NCBI RefSeq assembly: GCF_902806685.2
Contig: NC_048542.1
Coordinates: forward strand, 2,898,533 to 2,962,532
Length of the DNA: 64,000 nt
Direction of reading: 5' to 3'
Source of the DNA: Maniola hyperantus
Taxonomy: Eukaryota; Arthropoda; Insecta; Lepidoptera; Nymphalidae
Made by a program: the position numbers and the translations under genes. Each line of letters starts with the position of its first letter. Within the stretch, counting starts at the first letter, position 1. Shown one piece after another: positions 40,671-52,300 of the stretch. The notes below the pieces were generated by a model. That model was not told where the DNA came from. It did no database searches and worked only from the letters and a program-made list of their open reading frames with translations.

Positions 40671-43600
40671 TTATTTTGGTTTCCTCCCTCTGCCGCCGCC
40701 GGTTTTTGTTTTTTTGTTTGCATTCTTTTTCTCTTCTTCGGCTTTCCGCTTTGGATTCGGTGTAGTTGATAACACCTAGAGGTAGTTACAAAAAAACTTA
40801 AAAAAGGGTAGGTATCTACCCTTAAATTATTCTTTCAATTAAATAATTGCGATAAAATGCGAAAATGAGTTTGTCTGTCTGTTTGCTAGCTTTTCACGGC
40901 CCAACGAATCAACCGATTTTGATGAAATATGTTATAGAGTTAGCCTACATCCCGTGGAAGGACATAGGATACTTTTATCCTGGAAAATCAAAGAGTTCTC
41001 ATGGGTTTTATAGAAAACCTAAATCCAAGCGGGCGAAGCGGCGGCCATCATCTAGTAAAAATGAATCATTCTTAAAGAATCTTATAACTTAAAAAATATA
41101 GATATCAGGGGGTTTCTGATTTCACGATAGGCAAACTAGAAACCGAAATAAGCTAGCTACTCCTGCGCTCCGCCTCTGGAAGGTGGGAAAGTCATTTGTG
41201 GGAATGAGTGTAATATTATATAATAAAATTCCACAAGCAGTTTTAGACTTGCTTTTACACAAGTTTAAAAGATATGTTAAAAGTATGCTCCTAAAAAAAG
41301 CATATTATACAGTCGCAGACTATGTAAACGATAAAAAAGCTTGGATTTGACTCGCTCCAGCAATGCACGGGGCTGCAATGGCTTGTATACTACGGTATAA
41401 TAACATTGTAAATTGAAAAATTAAAAAGAGCAACCGCCGAATTTCTTGCTGGTTCTTCTCGGTAGGAACGGCATTCCGAACCAGTGGTAAATTAAAACTA
41501 CCTGACTATTCATAAGTACTTGTAAAAAGTTTACATGAATAAAAAAACATTCTATTCTATTCTATTCTAAAAAAAACCTTAAAGAATCCATCAAGGCGTC
41601 CCTGCGTGGTCCCGGTGCGCGCTTTCATCAGTTTCTTGGCGCCGTTGCGGACTCTGTCCTCGTTGAACTGCTTGTCTCCGCACAGGAACTTCACCAGACC
41701 TTCCTCATCGGGGTCACACCACTTCAGCTGGAAATAAAGCCAGTGATAACTTAAATAAATACTCCTTTTGCAATATGTATGGAAATAAAGCTCGTTTTTT
41801 AATATGATAACCTACATAAATACTCTATTTGCAATATGTAAGAAAAAGTAGATGTAAAGAACTTGACGTTTTTCACAGAACTTGACGTTTTTCACAGAAC
41901 TTGAAGTTTTTCACAGAACTTGGCGTTTTTCATAGAACTTGACGTTTTTCATAGAACTTGGCGTTTTTCATAGAACTTGGCGTTTTTCATAGAACTTGGC
42001 GTTTTTCCAGAATTAATAAATAACTAGCTGATGCCCGTGACTTCGTCCGCGTGGAATTAGGTTTTTTAAAAATCCCGTGTGAACTTTTAGATTTTCTGGG
42101 GTAACAAGTAGTCTATGTCACGTCGATCTGTTGCTCTGTTGCGACATGATTGAAGGACAAACCAACAAACACACTTTCGTTTTTATAATATGGATAATAA
42201 ATCATTAATAACCCAAATAAATACTCTATGTATGAAAAGGTAGAGGCGTTTTTCATAGAACTTGGCGTTTTTCGTAAGATTGGCGTTTTTCGTAGAACTT
42301 GGCGTTCTTCACAGAAATTTTAGTTTTTCGTACAACTCGGCGTTTTTTGTCAAATTTAGTGTTTATCATAGAATCTGGCGTTTTTCGTAGAACTTAGCGT
42401 TTTTTATAGAACTTTAGCTCTATACCCTCTTTTAATACAACTTACCCCTATATTTTCGATAGAACTTACCTGTGTATCATTGTTTTACACATAGCTAACA
42501 TTTTTCACGGAACTTACCTCTACATCCTTAGCATCCGCAACCTCGGGCTCCACAAACAGCCTGCGCGCGTCCTCGAAGCCCCAGTTCTCTGGCGGCTGGT
42601 ACTTCTTCGTGTCAATGTTGTCTAGCACTTGTTCGATGGAGCGATGTTGGCGGATCAGCTCGATGGCTCGTTTGGGCCCGATGCCTCGAATGGACCCGCA
42701 GTAGTCGCAACCAAGCAGGATGCATAGGTCTATGAACTGGGAAGGAGGACCAAAATTGAGGAACTCGTGAAACTAGTATACCCACATACAATAAACTTAT
42801 TTCATCCTAGAAACAACAATGATTTTTTAAATTAACTAGCTTATGCTCGCGACTTCGCCCGCGTGGACTACATAAATTTCAAACCTCTTGTCATATTATT
42901 GTATTTTGTCAATTTTATATAGGATACTTCCTGTTGACCTAGAATCATGAAATTTGGAAGGTAGCAATGCCTTATAGCACAAGTAAGGGATGATTTATGC
43001 TAACACGTGGCGGACGCGAGTACTGCCACGTACGAGGCGCGGACTTCAAAACGGAGTTCCAAAAATCACGAACATTTTATATGGAGCAGTTTATTTCACG
43101 GTGTGGCGTCCGTGTTGATGAGACACGGAGGCATCACGGGTGCCACATGGTGAAACATAAACTGCTTCATATAAAATGTTCCTGATGTTTTAAATTCGTG
43201 CCTCGTTCGCACCTCGTACATGGCACGACTCGTGCCCGCTAGATGTTAGCATAAATCATCCCTAAAAGGAAAAATCTGAAAACCGTAAAGTGGTTATATA
43301 AAAATAGAATTAAGTGTTACTTCATATGCGATGTTACGAAACCTTTCGCGTGCGAGTCCAACTCACACTTGGCCTTTTGCAAAAGGAGGTTTCTGTGGGT
43401 ATTACCTCTTTCTGGTTAAGCTCCAGTCCGCTCAGCACATTGTTCAAGTGGAACTCCTGGACGGGCATCTTTCTGGCTTCAGAGAAGGTGAGGTGGCGCA
43501 ACAGCACGTTAGCCCCGAATGTCAGCGCGTCCATGTCTTCTGTGGCTACTGCGTATACTTTACCTGCTTTTACCTTCATGAAAAAGAAAAAATGAACATG

Positions 43601-45457
43601 AATTTTACTTTTGATGACTCAAAATTTTAGTGCACACTACAAATTTAAAGAAAAGGCTCGTGACTGGCAGCTAAAGTCACGCGGTTTGAAGGCTCTAAAT
43701 TAAATTTATAACTGTCAAACTGTGTCTGTCCTTTTCATATTACATTAGTAAGAAGAGGATGCAAATACTCTAAAATTTAGGTGTGCTCAGAATCAGTAAT
43801 ATTTGGTTAGTTTTACAAAATGCATCTAAAGATTTTAATAATTTATTGTTCGCAAAATGAAAATCGAAAATAAGGAGCATTTTTTGGTTAATTTTTTAAA
43901 ATAGATTCTTTTAAATGTTGCAGAATATATTATTTTATCCTCTGATGATATGTAAGTGCTGAACAGCTATGAAAATCAAAGCAATAGATTTTTTTTTGTT
44001 TTATCAAAAGCAATGAGAACTTGCATTGCAACTTGAAGGAAGCATGCAGTGTATTTAAAAGTTTTAGAATGTTTGATTATATTTTGATATATTATATTAT
44101 AAGTTATTAATTACAAATATTATTTTACAGCTAAATTTGAGCTTCTCTATTCTGTCATATTGTGTCATACTGTGTCATAGTTACCAGAGCAGCACACTGG
44201 GCCTCTGCCTCGCAGGGGGCTTCAACAACAGGCACCCCCATGAGTTTTAAAAGCTGCCTTGCCTCTTCACCATGATGCTTAGTCACTTTCACAAGACGAC
44301 GGTTGAACTTCTCTATAGATGCTGTGTCACCTGTAGATAAAAATGAATAAACCCTTTCAATTATGACAGAACAATCAAGAAAAACAGCAATTTTTTTTAA
44401 ATTTCCAAATTAATTGCAGTAAGTAAGAAGTAAAATTTTATAATTTGTTGATTAAAATCATTACCATTAAATTAGTTTTGAATTTATAAGTAATTTTTTT
44501 CTCACGAGTATTTAAAAAAAGGTATATAGGTTTTGATAATGTTTTCTAGTCAGAGAGAGCTAAGGCTTAAAATCTAAATGGCTTTCTCTTACCAGCCTCT
44601 GTAGCCTTCTGCAACTCTTTCTCGGCCTCCTCCCTCCTCTCGGCCCGCTTGTTGAGCTGATGAGACTTCATCTCCGGAGGCTTTCCATCAAACACATACA
44701 CAGGCTTGATGCCGTTCTCCACCAGTCGAATGGTGCGGTAGAACGTGCCCATTAAATGAGAGGTGGTCTCTCCGTCTACTGATGTTAGTTGAGCTCCTAC
44801 AATATTACAAAAATCATATGAATAATAATCTGTACTTTTTTAATTTCTAGAAAACAACTTACATAAAATAATATAGACATATCAGGCAACGTTTATAAAC
44901 TATGTTTAGGTAAGGGTGATGTGTTCACAATTTTTATTCTATAAACTAAATTACACACAAATTTCGGGCACATACCTCTAGTTTTTCGAAGATATAATAT
45001 GTGCATTTTAAGCAATTGAATATCACTTGCTTTAATGGTGAAGGAAAACAAATAGTTCTCCATAATAATATCAAAGATGTGAGAAGTCTACCAATCCGTA
45101 CTTGGCCAGCATGGTATACTTTTGGTACCCATGGCCATTTATTTACAAAAAGATACCTGCTCTCAGTATTGGACCGGCAATGGGTTGAGATAATGAACCA
45201 CAACAAAATGATATTTTAAGTACTTACCTTCACTTCTCACAGCTATTAAGAACTGGTACAAGCTCATAGATGCATCGATGGCCACTTTTCTACCTGAAAT
45301 CCAACGATTCTTATTATAAATACCTACTTAATTTCTCTCGAGAAAACAAGCGATTTAAAAACACATTCTACGCACCAAAATAATTCTTAATTTCCATCTC
45401 CTTTACTGCTTGAGGAGCAATGTCTGCTATCAACTTGGATAAGCCTAGAATACCCAT
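40671..45457 (-). CDS. FEN1: Flap endonuclease 1, 379 aa, 8 exons
   Basis: Structure-specific nuclease that removes 5' flaps in Okazaki-fragment maturation and long-patch base-excision repair, loaded by PCNA. Exons in gene order: 45457-45376, 45293-45228, 44796-44593, 44330-44185, 43573-43406, 42736-42518, 41727-41578, 40775-40671. Phases agree (1140 nt). The length matches the vertebrate protein almost exactly and the residue numbering coincides. Metal ligands are Asp34 (AIDAS), Asp86 (VFDGKPP), Glu158 and Glu160 (CEAEA), Asp179 and Asp181 (TEDMD), and Asp233 (GCDYC). The PCNA-binding box is QGRLDGFF (337-344). The last exon supplies the lysine-rich tail (TPNPKRKAEEEKKNANKK). Oddities: the exon 7 donor runs straight into a LINE tail, and intron 6 begins with a 19-bp minisatellite. 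Upstream, PLGRKT is transcribed divergently. Confidence 0.97.
40858..41057 (-). repeat. SINE-like repeat B (FEN1 intron 7)
   Basis: GCGAAAATGAGTTTGTCTGT, CAACCGATTTTGATGAAAT, TACTTTTATCCTGGAAAATC, ending GGCGGCCATCATCTAGT. Confidence 0.7.
41165..41577 (+). mobile_element. LINE 3' end with TTCTA tail (FEN1 intron 7)
   Basis: The plus frame YNKIPQAVLDLLLHKFKRYV then LLKKAYYTVADYVNDKKAWI stops at 41350: the C-terminus of an insect LINE RT ORF. The 3' UTR has GAGCAACCGCCGAATTTCTT and GGCATTCCGAACCAGTGG, and the tail is (TTCTA)n at 41551-41570 plus a short A run. It is antisense to FEN1 and its tail touches the exon 7 donor. Confidence 0.82.
41857..42013. repeat. 19-bp minisatellite, part 1 (FEN1 intron 6)
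   Basis: Unit on the gene strand AAGTTCTATGAAAAACGCC, about eight copies, with C/T and A/G variants. It is separated from part 2 (42247-42420) by a repeat B copy (42025-42192). Confidence 0.9.
42025..42192 (+). repeat. SINE-like repeat B, inserted inside the 19-bp minisatellite
   Basis: AACTAGCTGATGCCCGTGAC, CGTCCGCGTGGAATTAGG, ending CACACTTTCGTTTTTATAAT. Confidence 0.75.
42247..42420. repeat. 19-bp minisatellite, part 2 (FEN1 intron 6)
   Basis: More diverged units (GGCGTTTTTCGTAGAACTT and variants). Degenerate units continue toward the exon 6 donor at 42517, where TTTTTCACGGAACTTAC still matches the unit. Confidence 0.85.
42890..43375 (-). repeat. AGGGTTCCGTA-type repeat remnant split by a MITE (FEN1 intron 5)
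   Basis: TTCCTGTTGACCTAGAATCA and TGAAATTTGGAAGGTAGC at the left, AAAATCTGAAAACCGTAAAG and GTGCGAGTCCAACTCACACT at the right, match the inverted unit at 32345-32765. The MITE at 42986-43263 interrupts it. Confidence 0.6.
42986..43263. mobile_element. Inverted-repeat MITE (FEN1 intron 5)
   Basis: AGGGATGATTTATGCTAAC at the left faces GTTAGCATAAATCATCCCT at the right. Inner arms share GGAGCAGTTTATTTCAC facing GTGAAACATAAACTGCTTC. TA sits at both borders. The 62-codon frame inside is not a gene. Confidence 0.8.
44970..45195 (+). repeat. SINE S1, 5'-truncated (FEN1 intron 2)
   Basis: ATCACTTGCTTTAATGGTGA, CTTGGCCAGCATGGTATAC, ending GGCAATGGGTTGAGATAATG. Confidence 0.6.
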
Positions 45458-46145
45458 TTTATTTTACGTAAATTAAAACGTTATTATTAATATTTACTTG
45501 CACATTTAATAAACACGCGATTCAGTTTCAAAAAGCGCGAAAATGCGAAAATCGAAGTTGGATGACGTCTGTCACTTGTTAATTTGACAGTTCGACTTTG
45601 ACATTTCAAAATTAATAGTGTAGTGTACTTGGATGAATGAATGGTAGTGTAGTACCTATGGTTTAATCGATATGACAAACCAAAATCGATTGATTATATT
45701 ATTCTAGGTACCTACTAACTAAACATAACTTACCAACAAAAAAATAAGTATTTATACGTGTGTCAGTTGATTAATTTTTTATAATATTGAAATTATGATT
45801 CATTGGAAAAACTGGCTATGAAATGGCTTTATTACACAAAATCTATAGCAATATCTAAACGATTTTAATGTCAATTCAATAAAATAAAGTAAACATAAAA
45901 ATAAAACATCCTTGTCAAGTTGAGATCCATTAAAATTCCGAAAAACCTAATTATTAAAACAAGAATAATTATTACACAATAGGGTTTATAAAAATATGAA
46001 TTGAACATGAAATTCGTAATCAAATGATATGAACTGTCAAAGATTAAAAAAAATATATAGGGTGTTGTTTTAATTGCTAGTAGACAGAAACTACCGAAGT
46101 CCAATTTTGTAAAAAATAAAAAAGGCTCTTTTGTAGCTTTGTGAA
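45458..46145. promoter_or_regulatory. Divergent FEN1/PLGRKT intergenic region
   Basis: 688 bp between the two start codons, which point away from each other, so it must hold both promoters and 5' UTRs. It is AT-rich; no TATA box or CpG cluster stands out. No transposon is recognised in it, unlike the other intergenic spaces here. Confidence 0.6.
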
Positions 46146-47576
46146 ATGGGGAGTAATTTGTCAATCAATTTGGAAGAACAGTACAGAAACAATGAGAAAT
46201 TCCTACAGAATCTTAACGAAATTGCAGTAAGTAATTGCACAATCATGATATTTTTATTAATTCAAGCTAAGAATTTAAGAAACTAATTTACTGTTCACAC
46301 TCATAAAATGTCTATTTTCTTAGATGGAAAGACAAATTCAGATGAGACATCAAATGGCTGAAAGACAAAAAGCTATAGAAATAGCTAAGAGTAGAGATTT
46401 ATTCCTTTGGACCACAGCATTTTCATTTGCAGCAGCTACAGGTTTATTTACAGGGTGAGATTTCCTTGCTGTAGCCCTATATTTGAGAATAGTGTATTAT
46501 TAATTTAATGTTATGATATTTTTATGATTATACTAGCTTATGCTTGCGACTTTGTCCGACTACACACATTTCAAACCCCTATTTCACCCCCTTAGGGGTT
46601 GAATTTTCAAAAATCCTTAGCGGATACATACGTTATAATAGCGATCTACATTCCAAATTTCAGCCCGATCCGTCCAGTAGTTTGAGCTGTGCGTTGATAG
46701 ATCAATCAGTCAGTCAGTCGGTCAGTCAACTTTTCCTTTTATATATTTAAGATTAAAATCATTGAGTCATATTTAATGAATAATAAGTCATATGAATCAT
46801 TTAGACATAATATTTTATGACTAATAATTGTGTTTACTTACCATAATTTTATTTTATTTATTTATAATATGTAATTCATAATTTTAATATAAACTAGTTA
46901 GATTGGTGTTTTTGTTTTTTAATTATTGTCCTTTGTTGATATTTCAATTTAATACTATTTTGGTCTTTCAACAGGTTCAGGCGCACTAAAAGGGCATATT
47001 TCTTATTTCCATTATTGCCACTTACATTTTTAAATCTATATTATTTGGATCTTGCATATGGAAACAAAGTTCACCGTATTAGAAGTGAGTACCTACCTAT
47101 CTTAATTAATTATAGTCGCATTTAAAATCAAGTTATCTGTCTGTTTCGCTTGTACTTACCTATCCGAATAGATTTCGGTAACCTGTCTTAAATCTATTCG
47201 GATTCCCGTATATCATCTTGTACATCTGTACCTATTCTCCATCCATGCAATCAAGTTGATATAGCGCTCTCTCTGTTTTTGTATGGGATTATGTACAGAG
47301 AGTGCTATACCAACTGACCAACAGGCCTAAAGTATCTTTTGTATTGATTGAAAAAATTACCAAATCGTATACCTAAGCACTTCTCAGACTTTAATATTTA
47401 TTACCTAGGTAATATTACAATATCTTTATCAATATTTTTCAGTGGAAGCAGAGCATATTATGACTCATGAGTCAGATATGCTGGAGTTACCTTGTGGATT
47501 GCCAACCCCATCTTCAATTGATCAAGGCCGCATGGATGAAGAGGAAAAGAAAAAGATACATCCTCCGATGCCTTAA
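46146..47576 (+). CDS. PLGRKT: Plasminogen receptor (KT)-like protein, 151 aa, 4 exons
   Basis: Vertebrate Plg-R(KT) is a small two-span membrane protein that exposes a C-terminal lysine to bind plasminogen; a mitochondrial location has also been reported. Exons: 46146-46226, 46324-46454, 46975-47084, 47443-47576; phases agree (456 nt), and the human protein is 147 aa. The N-terminus starts MGSNLS (possible myristoylation context). A helix follows, MERQIQMRHQMAERQKAIEI, matching the family's RQxxMQ-type amphipathic segment. The first membrane span is about residues 51-70 (LFLWTTAFSFAAATGLFTG), with a basic loop RRTKR. The second is FLFPLLPLTFLNLYYLDLAYG. A polar tail contains LPCGLPTPSSIDQGR (family: LPRGxxTFESIEKAR) and ends HPPMP. 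The terminal lysine is absent, so plasminogen binding by the classical mode is not expected. AATAAA is at 47705-47710. Confidence 0.85.
46531..46750 (+). repeat. SINE-like repeat A, copy 3 (PLGRKT intron 2)
   Basis: TACTAGCTTATGCTTGCGAC, CACCCCCTTAGGGGTTGAAT, AATCAGTCAGTCAGTCGGTC. Confidence 0.75.
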
Positions 47577-49349
47577 AGCTCAACAAATATCGTTGCCATG
47601 GAGTGTGCCTTCACTGCATTGTAGTTTAGAAGGCTTTTTAGATTTTTCATCAATTATGTGCTAGTTCAATTTTAAAATCTAAATCTCATAGTCATTACCT
47701 ACATAATAAAAAGTTTAATGATTCCAAATTAAGGGAGATGCCCAATGCGACTTTTTGCAGTGATACATCCGTCAAAGAGTTGCAATACAGTATAGATAGT
47801 TCAATCCATGATGACATGCCCCACTCTTTGTCCCAATCAAAGTTTACAGTGTAAGTGGGCTATGTACTGATAGACTAAGTTCTATCGTAATGCACCGATC
47901 AGCAATGTGGGCACACACGCGCACACACACACACACGCACACACCACTGGCCCATGTACCTTTACCCATGATTCTGTAGTGCTACTCACGATTAAAAAAT
48001 AAATGGTAGCTATTCAAGATACGCGTGGCTGTATCGCTACAAATAGTCGCCGTGTGTGATGCCCCTTAGATAATAATATATTCCGAAATATAACTCATCT
48101 GTGTGTACTAATGTTAATAACGCTCGTTCCATAGTATAACAAAAATATCATAGGTAGTAGGGACTTATTTTAGGGTGTACTTATATTCAAGTAGTACCTG
48201 TTATTTTATATGTATATTGTAAAAGGTGTGTATAAGTTGGTGCAGTGATGCCTAAGTAATAAGCGTAGTTCAGAAACAATAATTGCTTTAGGGACCTTTA
48301 TACAATATTGCATTTAGTGCTTACTTAGTCCCAGCATTAGTTGGTCTAAAAACCTGATTAGGTACTTAAGTGAAGTTTTATATTTTTATATATGTAATAT
48401 TATTTTGTTTTAGTTATGTAGCCTTTTGTTAAAAATAGTCAAATATTTTACATTTTTTTTACTATATTTTGAAACTTTATAGTTAGGTTCTTGTTTAATT
48501 AAACTTTATTCATTTGTTGAATAATATTATGTGATATTTTATAAACGCACATTATGATTTATGACGTCTGTAGGCATGTGCTTTTATAAATATAAGGAAT
48601 TTGAGAATATCACTAAAGTGATTTATCTATAAAGATAAAATTGCCAATTTCCAATTTCCAAGTATTACTAAAGTTTAAGATTTCAGCGTTAAAGTTACCT
48701 ATTAATGTTACATCAATTAAAACGGTTATGATTATTAATTATATTTTATTTAAACCAATCAACGTTTCCCACGACGTTTGAACCATCAAGTCAAATCAAT
48801 CAGCTTTGAAAATAAATCATCTTAATCGATTTTTTAATAATTGGTTTTATCGATCAAACCTAATTTGTTGAAAGGCCATCACTCATCATTATGGGGACAG
48901 TGCGGTTGTCATGGCAACGGTCAATTTGTTTGGCGCCGTAAACAAATGAATTCAGTCTCGGAACAAAACGTGGTGATATTTTGATTATACAACATTTCTC
49001 TATTGAAAACATTTTTAAAATGATTTACAAGACCAACATTTGCTTCCCGTGTAAGTGTATTTATGATTAAATATTAAATTGTAAGTACCTTCCTATTTAA
49101 TTATTATAAAAACATGCTTTTTTTAAAATATGAGAATAATTCGGCATAGGCTCGTTGCTTGGTGGACCAAAACAATATAATCGATATAATTTTAAATTTC
49201 GGTTCGGTAGTCATGCTCCAATCATGCTACGATATTCAAATTAGGCAATTTAGCATAATATTCGAGGCTAGTAGTATTTCGCATGGGGTTTAAACACGAA
49301 TATTATTATTTTAGAGGCAAGTTTTCCAGTAGTCTAAGGGCTTTCGAAA
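47577..49349. other. PLGRKT-MAPK15 intergenic region
   Basis: The PLGRKT 3' UTR with AATAAA at 47705-47710, a CA-repeat at 47917-47951 and long AT-rich DNA. A 5' UTR for MAPK15 is likely within 48900-49349. No other gene or named repeat is seen. Confidence 0.55.
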
Positions 49350-52300
49350 ATGAGTCAAAACGTTGGTCACGTGAAACGGGATGAAAAAAAGAAAGATGTA
49401 CAGAAAGTACTGAAAAAAAGTCCGGAAAAGAACATGTCTGAGATTGATGAGCATATTTTAAAAAGGTTTGATATTAAGAAAAGGCTGGGCAAAGGAGCGT
49501 ACGGTATCGTGTGGAAGGCAGTAGACAAGAAGAGTAAAGACGTTGTGGCCATAAAGAAGATTTTTGATGCGTTTAGAAATCAGACTGATGCTCAACGCAC
49601 TTTCCGAGAGATCATCTTCTTACAGTCGTTCAGAAATCATCCAAACATCGTTAAATTGCATAGCATACACAGGTGAGATTTACTTTTTTGTTTTTGAACG
49701 TTTAATTTTTGGATCAAAGCTCCAAAATCCGTAGATCCAAATTACAAAGACCTTTTTGATAGATGATATTTTGCAGCTTGATGGAGCGCGCTTGCCTAGA
49801 AGATTCCTATTCACTCTTGACTTGAAGGTACCTAAAATTAATAGTGAAAGGGAAACTGATGTCGGATCCATATACAGCAGTTCGAATTAGAAACGAGGAG
49901 GCAAATCCCTTCGTAGGTACATGTTCATGGAATTTCGACTACGCACGGGTGCTCTTGACGATGCCTTGCGGTACTATAATAAAAAGGTGAAGGAGGAACT
50001 GGGAGAAAAAGTTTTTGGGAAGATTCTGAAATATATTTTACCACATTGATTTTGATAGAGTGGTTTGGTTGATGCATTGAATGATCGACGGAATCTGGAT
50101 ACCGATTGACAGCAGAATCGATCCATCATCGATTCCGAAAGCCATTCTGTTATTTGATATTTCATAATCTCATAGCTTGAGGAATCAATAAATAGGTATC
50201 GATAGATATAGGTACTTATCTCCCTGGCGCACTGGTAAGCGCTGTGGTCTTATTAGTGAGTGCTCCCGGGTTCGATTGCTGGCAGGAGGTTGGAATTTTA
50301 TAATTTCTAAATGTCAGGACTGGTCTGGTGGGAGGCTTCGGCCGTGGCTAGTTACCACCCTACCGCCAAAGCCATGCCGCCAAGCGATTTAGCGTTTCGG
50401 TACCATGCCGTGTAGAAACCAAAGAAAACTGCCATACCCTTTCCAGGTTAGCCCGCTTCCACCTTAGACTGCATCGTCACTTACCCCCAGGTGAGATTGC
50501 AGTCAAGGGCTAACTTGTACCTATCTGAATAAAAATATAGATGATTTATCTTATTCTACTATCGATCGATGCCGCGCCCGTTCCCTTGTACAACTACCCT
50601 CATATTATTTGATCTATGGAAGAGAAATGCCACGTCACCGGTCTTGTTGTCATATAAATGTCATCATCATTATCAACCACTGCTAGGCATAGGTTTCTTG
50701 TAAGGACTTCCACACGCCACGATCTTGCGCTACCTGAATTCAGCGGCACCTTGTAATTCGTTTGATGTCGTCTGTCTCCCTAATGGAAGGTCTTCCAACG
50801 CTGCGCTTTCCGGTGCAAGGTCGCCATTCTAACACCTTGAGACCCCACCCAATGTCCATCGGTTTTTCGAATCATGTGCCCTGTCCTGTGTCCATTGCCA
50901 CTTAAGCTTTGCAACTTGTAGAGCTATGTCGGTTAGTCCTTTCAGATTTGATCACGTAGAAAAACTTCAAAGCTCATCACCCGCTTGGTTACTGTCAGTT
51001 TTTATATGAGGCCCATAGTTAGCGACCATGTCTCGGATCCATAAGTCAGTGGCAACATACAAGACTTTGGTCTTCAAGCATTGATGCTTGACATTTGATT
51101 AAGCCTGCGACCCTTTCTAAGAACTTACGCGCTCTTACCAGTGCACCATCTCGGCATAATATAATGTGCAATAGGTACACGGCACTACAACGTCCTTGAC
51201 ACGGATTCCATCAATGCTTGATAGTTGATATTGTTTTATCATGCCATGCCATCGGCCCCGGGATATATTTTATCTGTCATCTCGGAAATTATCATAAATT
51301 CTTAAATGCCATACCGAGCCCGGACGAATTTATTGCGACCTGCCTGACATTCTTCAAAAGTTCGTTGCTTTAAAAATGTACCTACCTAGATAGACAATAC
51401 TAAGATACTTACGAATTGTAACAACAAAAAGTTTCTTGAAAGCGATACGTGAACAAATCCATACTAATATTATAAATGCGAAAGTGTGTCTGTCTATCTG
51501 TCTGTCTGCTAGCTTTTCACGGCCCAACAGCTTAACCGATTTTGATGAAATTTGGTACAGAGGTAGCTTATATCTCGGGGAAGGACATAGGCTAGGATAC
51601 TTTTTATCCCGGAAAATCAAAGAGTTCCCACGGGATTTTTAGAAAACGTGAATCCACGCGGACGAAGTCGCGGGCATTATCTAGTAGGTAATAAATTACT
51701 CTTTTTGATAGTCAGATGTTAGATTTGTAAGATATAGTGGTGATGATGATCAATAATCATTTCTAATTCAATAATCGGTTTTGGGTCAATGTTCTACACT
51801 AAATACCAAAACTTCAGTAGGTAACTACAGTAGGTAACATTTCGTCTACGAGCTAGAGCACCACGTAGACAGACAGACAGCAGAGTGACATTAGGCTCCG
51901 TTTTAGGCATTCCGAACCAGTGGTAGATGCATCCGACTATTCGAAAGTACTTTTAAAAGTTTATTCGAATAAAAAAGATTATTATTTTTTTTATTTATTG
52001 TTTTACCCTTTAGGTACGGAGGACTAAAAATGCGGCCGGCATATATTTAAAGAATTAAATTAATTTATTATTTATTAATTAACTATTTATAATATATATT
52101 TAATATTTATAAATTAATTTATTATTTATTAATTTTTAAAGAATTAAACGCCACGGTCTTGCGCCGCCTGGATCCAGCGGCTCCCTGCGACTCGTCTGAG
52201 GTTGTCCGTCCACCTAGTGGGGGGTCTTCCAACGCTGCGTCGTCCGGTGCGAGGTCGCCATTCCAGCACCTTGGGACCCCAACGTCTATCGGTTGTACGA

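Noticed and set aside
41578..41580. FEN1 ending right after exon 7 through LINE sequence
   Set aside because: A proper last exon with TPNPKRK and a lysine-rich tail, matching the family and phase, exists at 40671-40775.
42997..43185. 62-codon open frame
   Set aside because: Lies entirely inside an inverted-repeat MITE.
46544..46750. 68-codon open frame, and similar ones at 33011, 62701, 63641
   Set aside because: All are translations of the same SINE-like repeat A.
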